Assembly: GCF_029051645.1 (NCBI RefSeq)
Contig: NZ_JAACFS010000001.1
Span: 1-64,000, forward strand
Direction: 5' to 3'
DNA from: Bradyrhizobium sp. CSA112
Lineage (GTDB): Bacteria; Pseudomonadota; Alphaproteobacteria; Rhizobiales; Xanthobacteraceae
Length of the DNA: 64,000 bases
The notes below the pieces were generated by a model. That model worked only from the letters and a program-made list of their open reading frames with translations, was not told where the DNA came from and made no database searches. Below are positions 1 through 9,408 of the stretch, in pieces (the stretch's first letter is position 1; each line of letters starts with the position of its first letter). The position numbers and the translations under genes are program-made.

Positions 1-116
1 CCCTAGCCCTCCCCCGCAAGGGGGGAGGGAACGGCACCGTCGCGCCGGTTGATATCTCCCACGACACAGACAGTCGGCTCCCTCTCCCGCTTGCGGGGGA
101 GGGTTGGGGTGGGGGT
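1..116. repeat. Inverted pair of GC-rich palindromic repeats
   Basis: Two copies of a CCCTCCCCCGC/GCGGGGGAGGG-type repeat face each other. The left arm (about 1-30) is the reverse complement of the right arm (about 80-110) with a few mismatches, and the arms enclose about 50 bases. Such units are common between genes in Bradyrhizobium-like genomes. This one ends about 25 bases before the first usable imuB start and may have displaced the normal beginning of that gene. Confidence 0.6.
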
Positions 117-140
117 GTCGCCGCGAGTCATACTTTAGAG

Positions 141-1634
141 ATGACGCAAGCCTGGCCCACCGTCGTCGTCGCCAAGCAGCACAACGCCATCCTGATCTAC
201 GCGCTCGACGATCTTGCCGTCCGCGCCGGCCTCTCAATCGGCCTGCCGCTCGCCAATGCCCGCGCGATCTGCCCCGAGCTGACGGTGTTTGACGCCGACG
301 AGGTCGCCGACCGCAAGACGCTCGAAGACATCGCCGACTGGTGCGACCGCTTCACGCCCTTGGTGGCGCTCGATCCGCCGCATGGGCTCTATCTCGACAT
401 CACCGGTTGCGCCCATCTGTTCGGCGGCGAGCGCGCGCTGCTGCAGATCATGAGCGGCGCGCTGACCCGCCGCGGCTTTACTGTCAGCGCCGCGATCGCC
501 TCCACCGCGATCTGCGCTCGCACCCTGACGCGGCACGCGCCGGGGAAAATCATTACCGATGGCGAGGAGGCCGCGGCCGTCGCTCCGCTGCCGGTATCCG
601 CGCTCGGCGCTGATGATGCCATCACCGCCGGCCTGCGCCGCGCCGGCCTGAAAACCATCGGCGACGTCGCCTCGCGGGGTCGCCACGAAATCACGGCGCG
701 GTTCGGCGCAGGTTTTACGACGCTGTTGGAGCAGGCGCTGGGGCAGGGCGATGCGCCGATCAGCCCGCGCAAACCGCTGCCGGACTATATCGTCGAGAAA
801 CGCTTTCCCGATCCTGTTACCACCGACACCGTGATCGCGATCAACCTGTCCGCACTCGCAGGCATGCTGATCACGGCGATGGACAAGCAGGGCAAAGGCG
901 CGCGGCGGCTGGAAGCAAGTTTCTTCCGCACTGACGGCGCGGTGCGCACGATCTCGGTCGATACCGGACGTCCGGTGACAAGAGCTGATGTGATCGACCG
1001 TCTGTTCCGCGAGCGGCTCGATGCGCTCAATGATCCCCTCGATCCCGGCTTCGGCTTCGATCTGATCAGGTTGTCCGCCAGCCACACCGAGATCGTGGTG
1101 CAGCAGCAGCGCGATCTCGACGCCAACGTCCATGACAATGACGAGCTTTCCGCGCTGATCGACCGCATCGCCGCGCGCATCGGCGGAAAGCGTGTCGTCG
1201 TGCATCTGCCCGAGGATACCCACATCCCTGAGCGCGCCGTGCTGGCCGTGCCGGCGCAGCATCATCTGGCGGCGGCAACGCAGGCGGCATGGCCGGAGCG
1301 CATCGAAAGCGAGCCGCCGCTGCGTCCGTTGCGGCTGTTCGACAAGCCGGAGCCCATCAAAGTGCCGTTTGCAACCGTGCCCGACGGCCCGCCGCATCAA
1401 TTCACCTGGCGGCGCGTCACCCATGCGGTGGTGCGGGTGGAGGGGCCCGAGCGCATCGCCATGGAATGGTGGAAGCAAAACGGCGATGGTCCGACGCGGG
1501 ACTATTTCCGCATCGAGGATGAAGCGGGCTTGCGCTTCTGGATCTTTCGCGACGGGCTCTATGAAAGCGAACCGGCGGACGAGGAAGGCGAGCCCGCCTC
1601 GGTCAGATGGTTCGTGCATGGACTATTCGCATGA
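141..1634 (+). CDS. imuB: ImuB, inactive Y-family polymerase subunit (5' end probably truncated)
   Basis: ImuB is the Y-family polymerase homologue that links ImuA, DnaE2 and the beta clamp in SOS mutagenesis, and it lacks polymerase catalytic residues. The 497-residue product shows the family hallmarks: a LADARAL-like stretch (here LANARAIC near residue 36), LDITGCAHLFGGE near residue 86, and a helix-hairpin-helix-like segment near residue 160. Family members normally start 20-30 residues earlier with a conserved strand ending in a WPTDRL-like motif. Here that part is absent and repeat DNA lies directly upstream. The stop overlaps the dnaE2 start by ATGA, so the two are translationally coupled. 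The gene may be functional, but its N-terminus looks abnormal. ImuA would be expected to the left of the window. Confidence 0.85.
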   Translation: MTQAWPTVVVAKQHNAILIYALDDLAVRAGLSIGLPLANARAICPELTVFDADEVADRKTLEDIADWCDRFTPLVALDPPHGLYLDITGCAHLFGGERALLQIMSGALTRRGFTVSAAIASTAICARTLTRHAPGKIITDGEEAAAVAPLPVSALGADDAITAGLRRAGLKTIGDVASRGRHEITARFGAGFTTLLEQALGQGDAPISPRKPLPDYIVEKRFPDPVTTDTVIAINLSALAGMLITAMDKQGKGARRLEASFFRTDGAVRTISVDTGRPVTRADVIDRLFRERLDALNDPLDPGFGFDLIRLSASHTEIVVQQQRDLDANVHDNDELSALIDRIAARIGGKRVVVHLPEDTHIPERAVLAVPAQHHLAAATQAAWPERIESEPPLRPLRLFDKPEPIKVPFATVPDGPPHQFTWRRVTHAVVRVEGPERIAMEWWKQNGDGPTRDYFRIEDEAGLRFWIFRDGLYESEPADEEGEPASVRWFVHGLFA

Positions 1635-4600
1635 ACGGCCCCGTGAACATTCCCGGCTATGCCGAAATCGGCATCACCACCAATTTCTCATTCCTGCGCG
1701 GCGGCTCCGATCCGCGCGCCTATGTGCATCAGGCAAGCGAACTCGGCATTCCCGCCATCGGCATCGCCGACCACAACACGCTGGCCGGCGTGGTGCGCGC
1801 CTACAAGGAACTCGATAATCCCGAGGTCCGCTACAAACCAAAACTCCTGATCGGCGCGCGTCTCGTCTTCATCGACGGCACGCCCGACATTCTGGTCTAT
1901 CCGCGCGACCGGGCCGCTTACGGCCGGCTCTGCCAGTTGCTCACCCGCGGCAAGCGCGGCGACGACATCACGCGGATCGAGAAAGGCGAGTGCCATCTGA
2001 GGTTCGATGACCTGCTGGAATTCGCCGAAGGCCAGCTTCTGGTGCTGGCGCTGCCGCACCGCTTCGACGCCGCGGGCGCGCAGGAAATTCTACAGCGGTT
2101 GAAGGAGAGCCGCGCCGATGGCGTGTGGCTTGCCGCAAGCCTGCTCTACCGCGGCGACGACAAGCGCCGGCTGGCGCGGCTGAATCGTCTGGCGCTTGCG
2201 ACAAAGGTGCCGCTGCTGGCGACCAATGAGGTACTGTACCACCATCCCGCCCGCCGCCCGTTGCAGGACGTACTCACCTGTATCAGAGAGAAGACCACCA
2301 TCGACGCCATCGGTCGGCGTCTCGAGGCCAATGCCGAGCGCTACCTGAAACCGCCTCATGAAATGGCGCGGCTGTTTCGCGATCTTCCCGAGGCCGTCGC
2401 GGAAACCATGCGCTTTGCTTCTCGCATCAGCTTTTCGCTCGACCAGCTCAAATACCAGTATCCGGACGAGCCGGTGCCGCCGGGCAAGACCGCCCAGCAG
2501 CATCTCGAAGACCTGACCTGGGCCGGCGTCGACAAATATTTCGGCGGCGAGATCTCGGACACGCTGCGCGCCACCTTGCGCAAAGAGCTCGCGCTGATCG
2601 CCGAACTGAAATATGCGCATTATTTCCTGACCGTGCACGACATCGTCCATTACGCACGCAGCCAGAACATCCTGTGCCAGGGGCGGGGATCGGCGGCGAA
2701 CTCGGCCGTTTGCTATGTGCTCGGCATCACCTCGGTCGATCCGACCAAGGTTGATCTGTTGTTCGAGCGCTTCATTTCCAAGGAGCGGCTGGAGCCGCCC
2801 GACATCGACGTCGATTTCGAGCATTCGCGGCGCGAAGAGGTGATGCAATATGTCTACCGCCGCTACGGCCGCCACCGCGCCGCGATCATCGCGACCGTCA
2901 TCCATTATCGCCCGCGCAGCGCGATCCGCGATGTCGGCAAAGCGCTGGGGCTGACCGAGGACGTCACCGCAGCGCTCGCCGACACGGTGTGGGGAAGCTG
3001 GGGCAAGGGCCTCAATGAGATGCAGGTTCGCCAGGCCGGGCTGGACCCCCAGAATGCAATGGTCGAACTCGCGGTCGAGCTCGCCACCGAGCTGATCGAG
3101 TTTCCTCGCCATCTGTCGCAGCATGTCGGCGGCTATGTGCTGACGCAGGACCGGCTCGACACCTATGTCCCGATCGGCAACGCCGCAATGGACGACCGCA
3201 CCTTCATCGAATGGGACAAGGACGACGTCGACGCGCTGAGCATGATGAAGGTCGACGTGCTGGCGCTGGGCATGCTGACCTGCATCCGCAAATGCTTTGA
3301 CCTGATCGCCGACCACAAGGGCGAACGCTGGGAGCTCGCTACCGTCCCGCAGGATGAGAAGCCGGTTTACGACATGCTGTGCCGCGGTGAATCGCTCGGC
3401 GTGTTCCAGGTCGAGAGCCGCGCCCAGATGAACATGCTGCCGCGGCTGAAGCCGCGCACCTTCTACGATCTCGTCATTGAGGTCGCGATCGTGCGGCCCG
3501 GGCCGATCCAGGGCGACATGGTGCATCCATATCTGCGGCGGCGGAACGGCCAGGAAAAGGTGAGCTATCCGTCGCCGGCGCCCGAGCACGGTCCGCCTGA
3601 TGAATTGTATCGCGTGCTGCACAAGACGCTCGGCGTGCCGCTATTTCAGGAACAGGCGATGCGGATCGCGATCGAGGCCGCCAGGTTCACATCCGAAGAG
3701 GCCAATGGCTTGCGCCGTTCGATGGCGACCTTCCGCAACCTCGGCACCATCGGCACGTACGAGACCAAGCTGATCGGCAACATGATCGCGCGCGGCTACG
3801 ATCCCGAATTCGCCAAGGGCTGTTTCGACCAGATCAAGGGTTTTGGCAGTTACGGCTTTCCGGAAAGCCATGCCGCGAGCTTTGCCCAGCTCGTCTATAT
3901 CTCGTCATGGCTGAAGCATTATCACCCAGATGCGTTCTGCTGCGGCCTGCTCAATTCGCAGCCGATGGGCTTCTATGCGCCCGCGCAGATCGTCGGCGAC
4001 GCCCGCAAGACCGGCGTCGAGGTCCGCGAGATCGACGTGTCCTACAGCTTTGCGCAGAACACGCTGGAGGAGGGGAGCGGGAAGTATTGCGCGGTGCGGC
4101 TCGGCTTCCGCCAGATCGACGGCTTTAGCTGGGTTGATGAGGACGAGGAGCGGTTGAAGCAGAGCCAGTTGTCGTTCCGGAGGGGCTCATCGTCGTTCCG
4201 GGGCGTCGCGATAGCGACGAACCCGGAACCTCGAGATTCCGGGTCTGGTGCTAACGCACCATCCCGGAATGACGGCGGAGAAGCCGACTGGGCCGACCGC
4301 ATCGTCGCCGCGCGCAAACGCCGTCCCTTTACTTCGCTGGAGGAGTTCGCCCGCGACACCGGCCTGCCGAAGCGCGCGCTGATCCTCTTGGCCGATGCCG
4401 ATGCGTTTCGCTCCATCGGGCTTGACCGCCGCGCGGCACTCTGGGCGGTGCGGCGGCTGCCCGACGATGTTCCGCTGCCGCTGTTTCAGGCTGCTGTCGC
4501 CCGCGAGCAGCCCGACGAGAACGCAAAGCCATTGCCGGAGATGCCGCTGCCGGAGCAGGTGGTCGCCGATTATCAGACGGTGCGGCTATCGCTGAAGGGC

Positions 4601-5098
4601 CACCCGATGGAATTCTTGCGCGAGAGGTTCACCAAAGAGCGCGTCGTCCCCTGCAAGGACGTCAACCACAAAAACGACAAGCGCCGTATCAGTTGCGCCG
4701 GCGTGGTGCTGGTGCGGCAGCGCCCGGGCAGCGCCAAGGGCGTCGTCTTCATGACGCTCGAGGACGAAACCGGCATCGCCAATATCGTGGTGTGGCCCAA
4801 GGTGATGGAGCAGTACCGGAAAGAGGTGATGGGCGCCCGCCTCATCCTGGTCGAGGGCTATATCCAGAGCAGCCCGGAACACGTCACGCATCTGGTGGCA
4901 CAGCGGATGTTCGACCGCTCCCACGACCTGATCGGACTCGCCAACGATGCACTGAGCCGCAAACATCCGGTGCCGGTGGGCCCTGCGCTGGTCGAGCCGC
5001 TCAACGACGACCGCCGCGACCACGCTGACACGCCCGCCCAAAAAATCCGCCACCCGCGCGACGTCCGCATCCTGCCGCCCTCACGGGATTTTCATTGA
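1631..5098 (+). CDS. dnaE2: Error-prone DNA polymerase III alpha subunit DnaE2 (ImuC)
   Basis: This is the catalytic subunit of the damage-inducible mutasome, about 1155 residues from the ATG that overlaps the imuB stop. An N-terminal PHP domain begins near residue 10 (YAEIGITTNFSFLRG). The polymerase active site includes PDIDVDFE near residues 393-400, preceded by the GRGSAANSAVCY loop. An OB-fold lies near residues 1040-1060 and the C-terminus has the usual SRDFH ending. Residues about 854-882 are a serine- and glycine-rich insert encoded by a palindromic repeat in frame (4190-4275). It sits between the fingers/helix-hairpin-helix region and FTSLEEFARD. The repeat keeps the frame open, so the protein is probably still made full-length. 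An in-frame start 24 bases upstream exists, but the coupled ATG is more likely. Confidence 0.95.
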   Translation: MNGPVNIPGYAEIGITTNFSFLRGGSDPRAYVHQASELGIPAIGIADHNTLAGVVRAYKELDNPEVRYKPKLLIGARLVFIDGTPDILVYPRDRAAYGRLCQLLTRGKRGDDITRIEKGECHLRFDDLLEFAEGQLLVLALPHRFDAAGAQEILQRLKESRADGVWLAASLLYRGDDKRRLARLNRLALATKVPLLATNEVLYHHPARRPLQDVLTCIREKTTIDAIGRRLEANAERYLKPPHEMARLFRDLPEAVAETMRFASRISFSLDQLKYQYPDEPVPPGKTAQQHLEDLTWAGVDKYFGGEISDTLRATLRKELALIAELKYAHYFLTVHDIVHYARSQNILCQGRGSAANSAVCYVLGITSVDPTKVDLLFERFISKERLEPPDIDVDFEHSRREEVMQYVYRRYGRHRAAIIATVIHYRPRSAIRDVGKALGLTEDVTAALADTVWGSWGKGLNEMQVRQAGLDPQNAMVELAVELATELIEFPRHLSQHVGGYVLTQDRLDTYVPIGNAAMDDRTFIEWDKDDVDALSMMKVDVLALGMLTCIRKCFDLIADHKGERWELATVPQDEKPVYDMLCRGESLGVFQVESRAQMNMLPRLKPRTFYDLVIEVAIVRPGPIQGDMVHPYLRRRNGQEKVSYPSPAPEHGPPDELYRVLHKTLGVPLFQEQAMRIAIEAARFTSEEANGLRRSMATFRNLGTIGTYETKLIGNMIARGYDPEFAKGCFDQIKGFGSYGFPESHAASFAQLVYISSWLKHYHPDAFCCGLLNSQPMGFYAPAQIVGDARKTGVEVREIDVSYSFAQNTLEEGSGKYCAVRLGFRQIDGFSWVDEDEERLKQSQLSFRRGSSSFRGVAIATNPEPRDSGSGANAPSRNDGGEADWADRIVAARKRRPFTSLEEFARDTGLPKRALILLADADAFRSIGLDRRAALWAVRRLPDDVPLPLFQAAVAREQPDENAKPLPEMPLPEQVVADYQTVRLSLKGHPMEFLRERFTKERVVPCKDVNHKNDKRRISCAGVVLVRQRPGSAKGVVFMTLEDETGIANIVVWPKVMEQYRKEVMGARLILVEGYIQSSPEHVTHLVAQRMFDRSHDLIGLANDALSRKHPVPVGPALVEPLNDDRRDHADTPAQKIRHPRDVRILPPSRDFH
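4190..4275. repeat. Palindromic repeat inserted in frame inside dnaE2
   Basis: An 86-base unit bounded by CGTCGTTCCGGG and CCCGGAATGACG, which are inverted copies with one mismatch, with internal palindromes (GTCGCGATAGCGAC; TCGAGATTCCGGGT). The same repeat family occurs between genes at 22925-23026 with identical ends and core. Here it is translated as part of DnaE2. Confidence 0.8.
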
Positions 5099-5173
5099 TC
5101 TAACTGCGACGGTCGCCATCCATGGCAGCTCTGCCTTCAGGTGTGAAAGCCGACGCTGCTCTTTACGATGCAC

Positions 5174-6391
5174 TCATCCTTGAGCTCTGCCGGCAGCGGC
5201 GAAGATCGCCTCAACGTTATCAGGCGCAAAAAATTCGGTCGGCGATATCGTGCCGGCGTTCATGCGCGCAAAGCCGTCCATGGCGGCCTGGTTGCCGTGA
5301 ACCGCGCCAAGGATCTGTTGCAACTCCGGTGGCGGCGGCTCAAGCGTTGCGAGGTCGCAGGTGAAATCATACATCGCCCCAACTTCCGCGTCGCGGATGC
5401 GCTGATACTCACCCATCGCGCCCTCGAATGGCCGCGCGCCCGACAACGATTGGTCGATTGCCGTCGCGCAGAGTTCGGCATCCCGGAAGGCGTCGAGAAT
5501 TCCCTGCGCCGTTATGAAGTCCCTGTTATAGCCGGCGTCGCCTACGAGCGCCCAGCCGGGGCCGTAAGGCTTGCGAAAATAGTTCGACACCGCCGCCCCG
5601 GCGAACGGTGCTTCGCGCGTTGCGTTACGCAGCCGCCCGGCAAAGTCTGGCGCCAGCTCGATTACTTTCAAATAATTGCCCTCGATATCCCTCTTGTTGT
5701 CCGCAAACTCCGCGTAAGGCCATCCGGCAATGACGAGCGTCAGGTCGTCATGGGTCGGCATCGCCGCAAATGCGCGCCTGTCGCGGACAAAGGTTTCAAA
5801 GCGGCCGTGGGTGGGCAGCCCTCTCCAATAGCTGTAATAGCCCACCAATAAAGGTGGCTTCTCGCGGTAATGCTCAGGGTGAACCGCCTCGCTCAGCATG
5901 GAGTGCCGGCCGTCAGCGCCCACGACAATTCCGGCATGCTCCGTAACGGCGCCGCCGTGCTTCGATCGACCCTTGATGCCGACGACGCGCTCTCCCTCGA
6001 CAATGATTTCCTCGACGATGAATCCCTGACGGATCTCCGCACCGGATTCGGCGGCGCCGTCGACCAGCAATTTGTCGAGGATTGTCCGCCGCGGGCAGTA
6101 GGCAACAGCATCCTTGTCCGTGCCGGGGGCGCCGGCAATCGTGAAGGCGCCGAAGTCGAAGGAGTAGGTGTGGATCGGCGGGCATCCGGTCGCCACCAGC
6201 CGGTCGAGCAGCCCCCATCGCGCCAGCGCATTCACGGCGCGGGGATTCACAAGATGGGTTGAGACGGTGTCGCTCGGGAATGAAGCGCGGTCGACCGCCA
6301 GCACGCGGTACCCCTTGCGCGCCAGCAACATCGCTGTCGGCGAGCCGGCGCAGCGCGTGCCCACGACAATCACGTCGAATGCCTTGCCCAT
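5174..6391 (-). CDS. FAD-dependent oxidoreductase, PHBH/geranylgeranyl-reductase-like
   Basis: A 405-residue flavoprotein of the group that contains p-hydroxybenzoate hydroxylase-like monooxygenases and geranylgeranyl reductases. An N-terminal dinucleotide fold (VIVVGTRCAGSPTA, residues 8-21) binds FAD. ADGRHS near residue 160 and GDAGYNRDFITAQG near residue 287 are the second and third FAD-contact motifs. No NADPH partner or substrate can be assigned from the sequence. It is monocistronic, with its start preceded by GGAGGTTCC. It faces dnaE2 convergently, with only about 75 bases between the stops. Confidence 0.85.
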   Translation of the reverse strand: MGKAFDVIVVGTRCAGSPTAMLLARKGYRVLAVDRASFPSDTVSTHLVNPRAVNALARWGLLDRLVATGCPPIHTYSFDFGAFTIAGAPGTDKDAVAYCPRRTILDKLLVDGAAESGAEIRQGFIVEEIIVEGERVVGIKGRSKHGGAVTEHAGIVVGADGRHSMLSEAVHPEHYREKPPLLVGYYSYWRGLPTHGRFETFVRDRRAFAAMPTHDDLTLVIAGWPYAEFADNKRDIEGNYLKVIELAPDFAGRLRNATREAPFAGAAVSNYFRKPYGPGWALVGDAGYNRDFITAQGILDAFRDAELCATAIDQSLSGARPFEGAMGEYQRIRDAEVGAMYDFTCDLATLEPPPPELQQILGAVHGNQAAMDGFARMNAGTISPTEFFAPDNVEAIFAAAGRAQG

Positions 6392-6627
6392 CGGAACCTC
6401 CTTGCAAAAGTTCTTCGTGCCGGTTCATGGCAGCCAGGCTGACTGATCGCGGTGCCGGACCCCCGGAACCGAGCGACTGGTCAGCTAACCACCTGGTCAC
6501 GGACGGAAGGCGATCGGGGCTGGGCAGGTTGGAGGGGACGGGCCAACGCGCATCCCCTCGGGCGCGGCGCGGCGTGAGGGCAATCTAAAAAGTATGTGGC
6601 TTCTCACAATGATCCGCTGGTTCCAAT

Positions 6628-6843
6628 CTACCAGTAGACCAATCCGGTGCGCGTCTTTCCGGCTCCACTTCTGGCAAATGTTGCTGCGAGCTTCTGCTTT
6701 TCGGCGCAATAGGCAGCCAGGGTTTCGTAGAGCCTGGCTTCCATGAATGGAACGTGTTCCCTGCTGGTGGATGCTGCGTCAGCGGTCGCTGATACCAGGG
6801 CACTAATCTGGCGTATCAGCAGATCGTCTGTCGATGGCTGCAT
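6628..6843 (-). CDS. Small conserved-looking hypothetical protein (71 aa)
   Basis: A 71-residue, mainly helical product with no signal peptide or recognised domain. A strong ribosome-binding site (AAGGAGAAAG) lies just before the ATG, which is the main reason for accepting it. The middle reads as an amphipathic helix (LYETLAAYCAEKQKLAATFA). It stands alone between the flavoprotein and another small gene. Function unknown. Confidence 0.55.
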   Translation of the reverse strand: MQPSTDDLLIRQISALVSATADAASTSREHVPFMEARLYETLAAYCAEKQKLAATFARSGAGKTRTGLVYW

Positions 6844-6945
6844 AACTTTCTCCTTCGATGACGGTCCGACAAGATGATCCCTGATTTCGGTTTATTGCAA
6901 GTCGGCAGTGCCGGCTGCGTCAGATTGCTCGCGCCCTGTTGAGCT

Positions 6946-7029
6946 TCAGCGAGAAAGGGTGAGCCTGCGCATCTCCTGTAACCGGGCCCGGCAATATTCC
7001 CGGTAGAGTATGTCGATGATCATCCGCAT
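6946..7029 (-). CDS. Arginine-rich miniprotein (27 aa)
   Basis: A 27-residue reading frame starting MRMIIDILYREYCRAR and rich in arginine, with GTGGAG about eight bases upstream of the start. A short hydrophobic start followed by a basic tail resembles other small rhizobial proteins. It may share a message with the 71-residue gene downstream. Existence rests on the ribosome-binding site and composition only. Confidence 0.35.
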   Translation of the reverse strand: MRMIIDILYREYCRARLQEMRRLTLSR

Positions 7030-7241
7030 GACCGACTCCACTGTCTGATCAGACGATCACGTTACGACGATATCGTTTCGGGAGTTCTTCGTCGGTCAAG
7101 AAAATGGTTTCGAGCGGGGCGCAGAATATTTCATGCGGTCCGCGAGCGGCGAAACAGCTTCACGGTGCGGTGACTGTTATGCATCGTATGCGTCGGATTG
7201 CTCCTTCGCGACCAGTCCCGGTGCATCAGGAAAACCTGGGC

Positions 7242-7709
7242 TCAATCCGGCTTGGGATCGCTCGTACGGTCGCTCTTGCCACCGTCCCCAAGATCGTCTT
7301 CCTGCTTGATCAGTGTCAGCAGCCTCAGCGTCAGGAACGTAAAAACGGCGATCATCACCGCGACGTCGTAGCTGCCGAGCCCGACTGAAACGCCGATCGC
7401 GCCGGTGGCCCACAGGCTTGCAGCCGTCGCGGTGCCCTGCACGGTCGTCCCATGTTTGAGGATCGCGCCGCCGCCGATGAAGCCGATGCCGGTGATCACG
7501 CCCTCGATCACCTTCGACATGCCGTCGGGTGAGTTCACCATGAGGTGTTCGCTGGCCTGGATAAATCCGCAGCTTGCCAGCGCCACCAGCGGGAAGGTCC
7601 GCAGGCCTGCGCTTCGCGCCCGCTTCTCGCGGTCCCAGCCGATCGGAACGGCCAGCGCGAAGGCCGCCGCCAGCGCCACAAAATGAACGCCTATCTGAAA
7701 TCTGTCCAA
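7242..7709 (-). CDS. MgtC/SapB family inner-membrane protein
   Basis: The membrane-embedded N-terminal module of the MgtC family, which is linked to magnesium-limited growth and survival. About four spans are visible. The family signature is clear: IGWDREKRARSAGLRTFPLVALASC, then GVITGIGFIGGGAILK, then VQGTATAASLWATGAIG. The C-terminal ACT-like domain of true MgtC is absent and a charged tail follows instead. The start chosen is TTG at 7709, preceded by a GAGGG site. A GTG 57 bases upstream is the alternative. No magnesium riboswitch was recognised upstream. Confidence 0.8.
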   Translation of the reverse strand: MDRFQIGVHFVALAAAFALAVPIGWDREKRARSAGLRTFPLVALASCGFIQASEHLMVNSPDGMSKVIEGVITGIGFIGGGAILKHGTTVQGTATAASLWATGAIGVSVGLGSYDVAVMIAVFTFLTLRLLTLIKQEDDLGDGGKSDRTSDPKPD

Positions 7710-7798
7710 AGCTTGCCCTCGTGAAACCAAAGCCCCACGCCGGCGATAGACGCACGCCCGCCACACGACGTAAGGCTTTAGCGGGCACCACGATGGAA

Positions 7799-8776
7799 TT
7801 ACGGCGCCGCGTTCTTCCCCAACGCTTCCGCCGCGGAAACGTTCATGATCGGCACGGCGCCGCTCGCACCATGGCCGGCCATTGCGTCAGGCGATACGCT
7901 CACGATGGCCGCCCCGGTCCGATAGCGCGGCAGGTGATTTTCCAGCGAGTAGAACACGCACAGCGCAAGGCTCGACCAAACCGCCAGGCTGAAATAAAGC
8001 GACATCCAGGCGATCTCTTCCTTCCACTCGGCAATGTCGTGCGTCACGACCCAGCGCGTGGTCACATCGCGCAGGCCCTCGCGGGGCGTCAGGCGCTTGT
8101 CGCCGTCGGCATCTCCGGTCCGCCAACGGTTCAGGTACATCGGGACGTCGATCGTCATCAGAAACGCCAGAAAGCCCGCAATGCCCGCGATGGCGACGGC
8201 GAGCACCACGCGAACCGCACCGTTGAATTCCGGAAGCAGGCGGCAAAGACCCACGCCGATGATAAAAAACGCAACCGCCCATAGCGAATTTTCGATGGCG
8301 TTGCCGAGATAGTTCCTGGTCAGCACCGCATACCATGACAGGCATTCCGCGATCAGGATCAGCGGAACGATCACCCACGCTGCATTCACGGTCGTTTCCG
8401 CGCCGGTCATGGTGCCGAGCTGGTGCAGGATGATCGCCCATTGCGCCACGAAGCAGATCTCGGCCACGGTCGCCACCGACCGTCCGACCATGACGCTCGA
8501 CAGCCAGGTGTCGAACAGGCAGATCCGCTGCACGTCCGCGCGCGGCAGAAACGACCTGAAGGCGCAGCCAAAAACATATGCCGCGCAGAACAGCAGCATG
8601 ATCCCGATGCCGGACGCGCCGCCGGCAATTCCGATCGGCTGGATGGGAAGCTCGCGATACAGCACGAACCAAACGGCGATATTGACGCCGCTCACCAGCG
8701 TCAACAGGCCCCACCACCAGGACACGGGATTTGACCAGGCCAGGGAACCTGACCGCGCCTGCCATTCCAAGCTCAT
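7799..8776 (-). CDS. Polytopic membrane protein of unknown function
   Basis: About 325 residues with roughly eight hydrophobic spans, a soluble central loop containing a DADGDKRLTPREG stretch (an EF-hand-like calcium-binding pattern) near residue 225, and a small-residue-rich tail. The start MSLEWQ has GGAG eight bases upstream, better than the GTG 51 bases earlier. No transporter or enzyme family is recognised. The EF-hand-like loop between membrane spans is the only functional hint. Confidence 0.75.
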   Translation of the reverse strand: MSLEWQARSGSLAWSNPVSWWWGLLTLVSGVNIAVWFVLYRELPIQPIGIAGGASGIGIMLLFCAAYVFGCAFRSFLPRADVQRICLFDTWLSSVMVGRSVATVAEICFVAQWAIILHQLGTMTGAETTVNAAWVIVPLILIAECLSWYAVLTRNYLGNAIENSLWAVAFFIIGVGLCRLLPEFNGAVRVVLAVAIAGIAGFLAFLMTIDVPMYLNRWRTGDADGDKRLTPREGLRDVTTRWVVTHDIAEWKEEIAWMSLYFSLAVWSSLALCVFYSLENHLPRYRTGAAIVSVSPDAMAGHGASGAVPIMNVSAAEALGKNAAP

Positions 8777-8839
8777 TCGCCGCTCCGCTGTAATCGAACT
8801 GACATATGAATGTAATAATACATTCACATGTCGAAGCCA

Positions 8840-9100
8840 ATCACGACAAGAGTAGGGCGGCGGGGTGCGGGGCTGGGACGGCGCTCCGGTGGCGAGGAGG
8901 GCCGGAAGGCCGCAGACGGGCCTGCATCCTTCGAGACGCGGCGAAGACGCCGCTCCTCAGGATGAGGTTCTAAGGTGGTGCTGGGCGTAAGATTTGATGC
9001 GCGGTTGAGCTGTTTCACCTCATGGTGAGGAGGCGCGTAAGCGCCGTCTCTGGACGATGCTTCGCATCGCCAGGAGAACCACGAGGCCACGGTGGTGGCC
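8840..9100. repeat. Intergenic composite of Bradyrhizobium-type palindromic repeats
   Basis: Contains CTCCTCAGGATGAGG and, further right, CCTCATGGTGAGGAGGCGCG followed by GACGATGCTTCGCATCGCC and CACGAGGCCACG. The second half is repeated, in opposite orientation and with a few changes, at about 9725-9812. No gene is supported in this stretch. Confidence 0.65.
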
Positions 9101-9126
9101 ACATCGCGACGCGAAGCCGCAGATTC

Positions 9127-9408
9127 TCAGGCCAGAAATTTTACGCCATAGGTCTTGCCCCGGCGCCAAACCACTTCGCACGACTGGCGTGTCGTATGTT
9201 CGGGCACCAGCGCCAACTGAAAGCTGTCTCTGACATCGAACGCAGCATCGGTCGCGATCTTGGCGCCGCCCGGCGAGACATCCAGGACGACGCATTCAAT
9301 CTTCGTCATCCCGTTGTCGATCGTCACCCATGTCGGCCGTTTGCGCAGCTCGCGTCGCGGTTCGCGCTGCACTTTTGTCCTTTGCTCGTCGACAATCATC
9401 CTGCCCAT
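9127..9408 (-). CDS. PilZ-domain protein, stand-alone
   Basis: A 93-residue PilZ domain, the fold that commonly binds cyclic di-GMP. The arginine pair (RRELRKRP, residues 18-25) and the downstream LDVSPGGAKI (about residues 42-51) fit the RxxxR and (D/N)xSxxG motifs. No effector domain is attached, so it would act through a partner. A GGDEF protein is encoded far to the right in the window. It is monocistronic and flanked by repeats. Confidence 0.8.
   Translation of the reverse strand: MGRMIVDEQRTKVQREPRRELRKRPTWVTIDNGMTKIECVVLDVSPGGAKIATDAAFDVRDSFQLALVPEHTTRQSCEVVWRRGKTYGVKFLA

Noticed and set aside
234..1619. Long minus-strand open frame opposite imuB
   Set aside because: Composition is histidine/arginine/glycine-rich as expected for the antisense of a high-GC gene; no motif or ribosome-binding site.
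2090..3622. 510-codon minus-strand open frame opposite dnaE2
   Set aside because: It mirrors the polymerase coding sequence, with no recognisable domain; a typical high-GC shadow.
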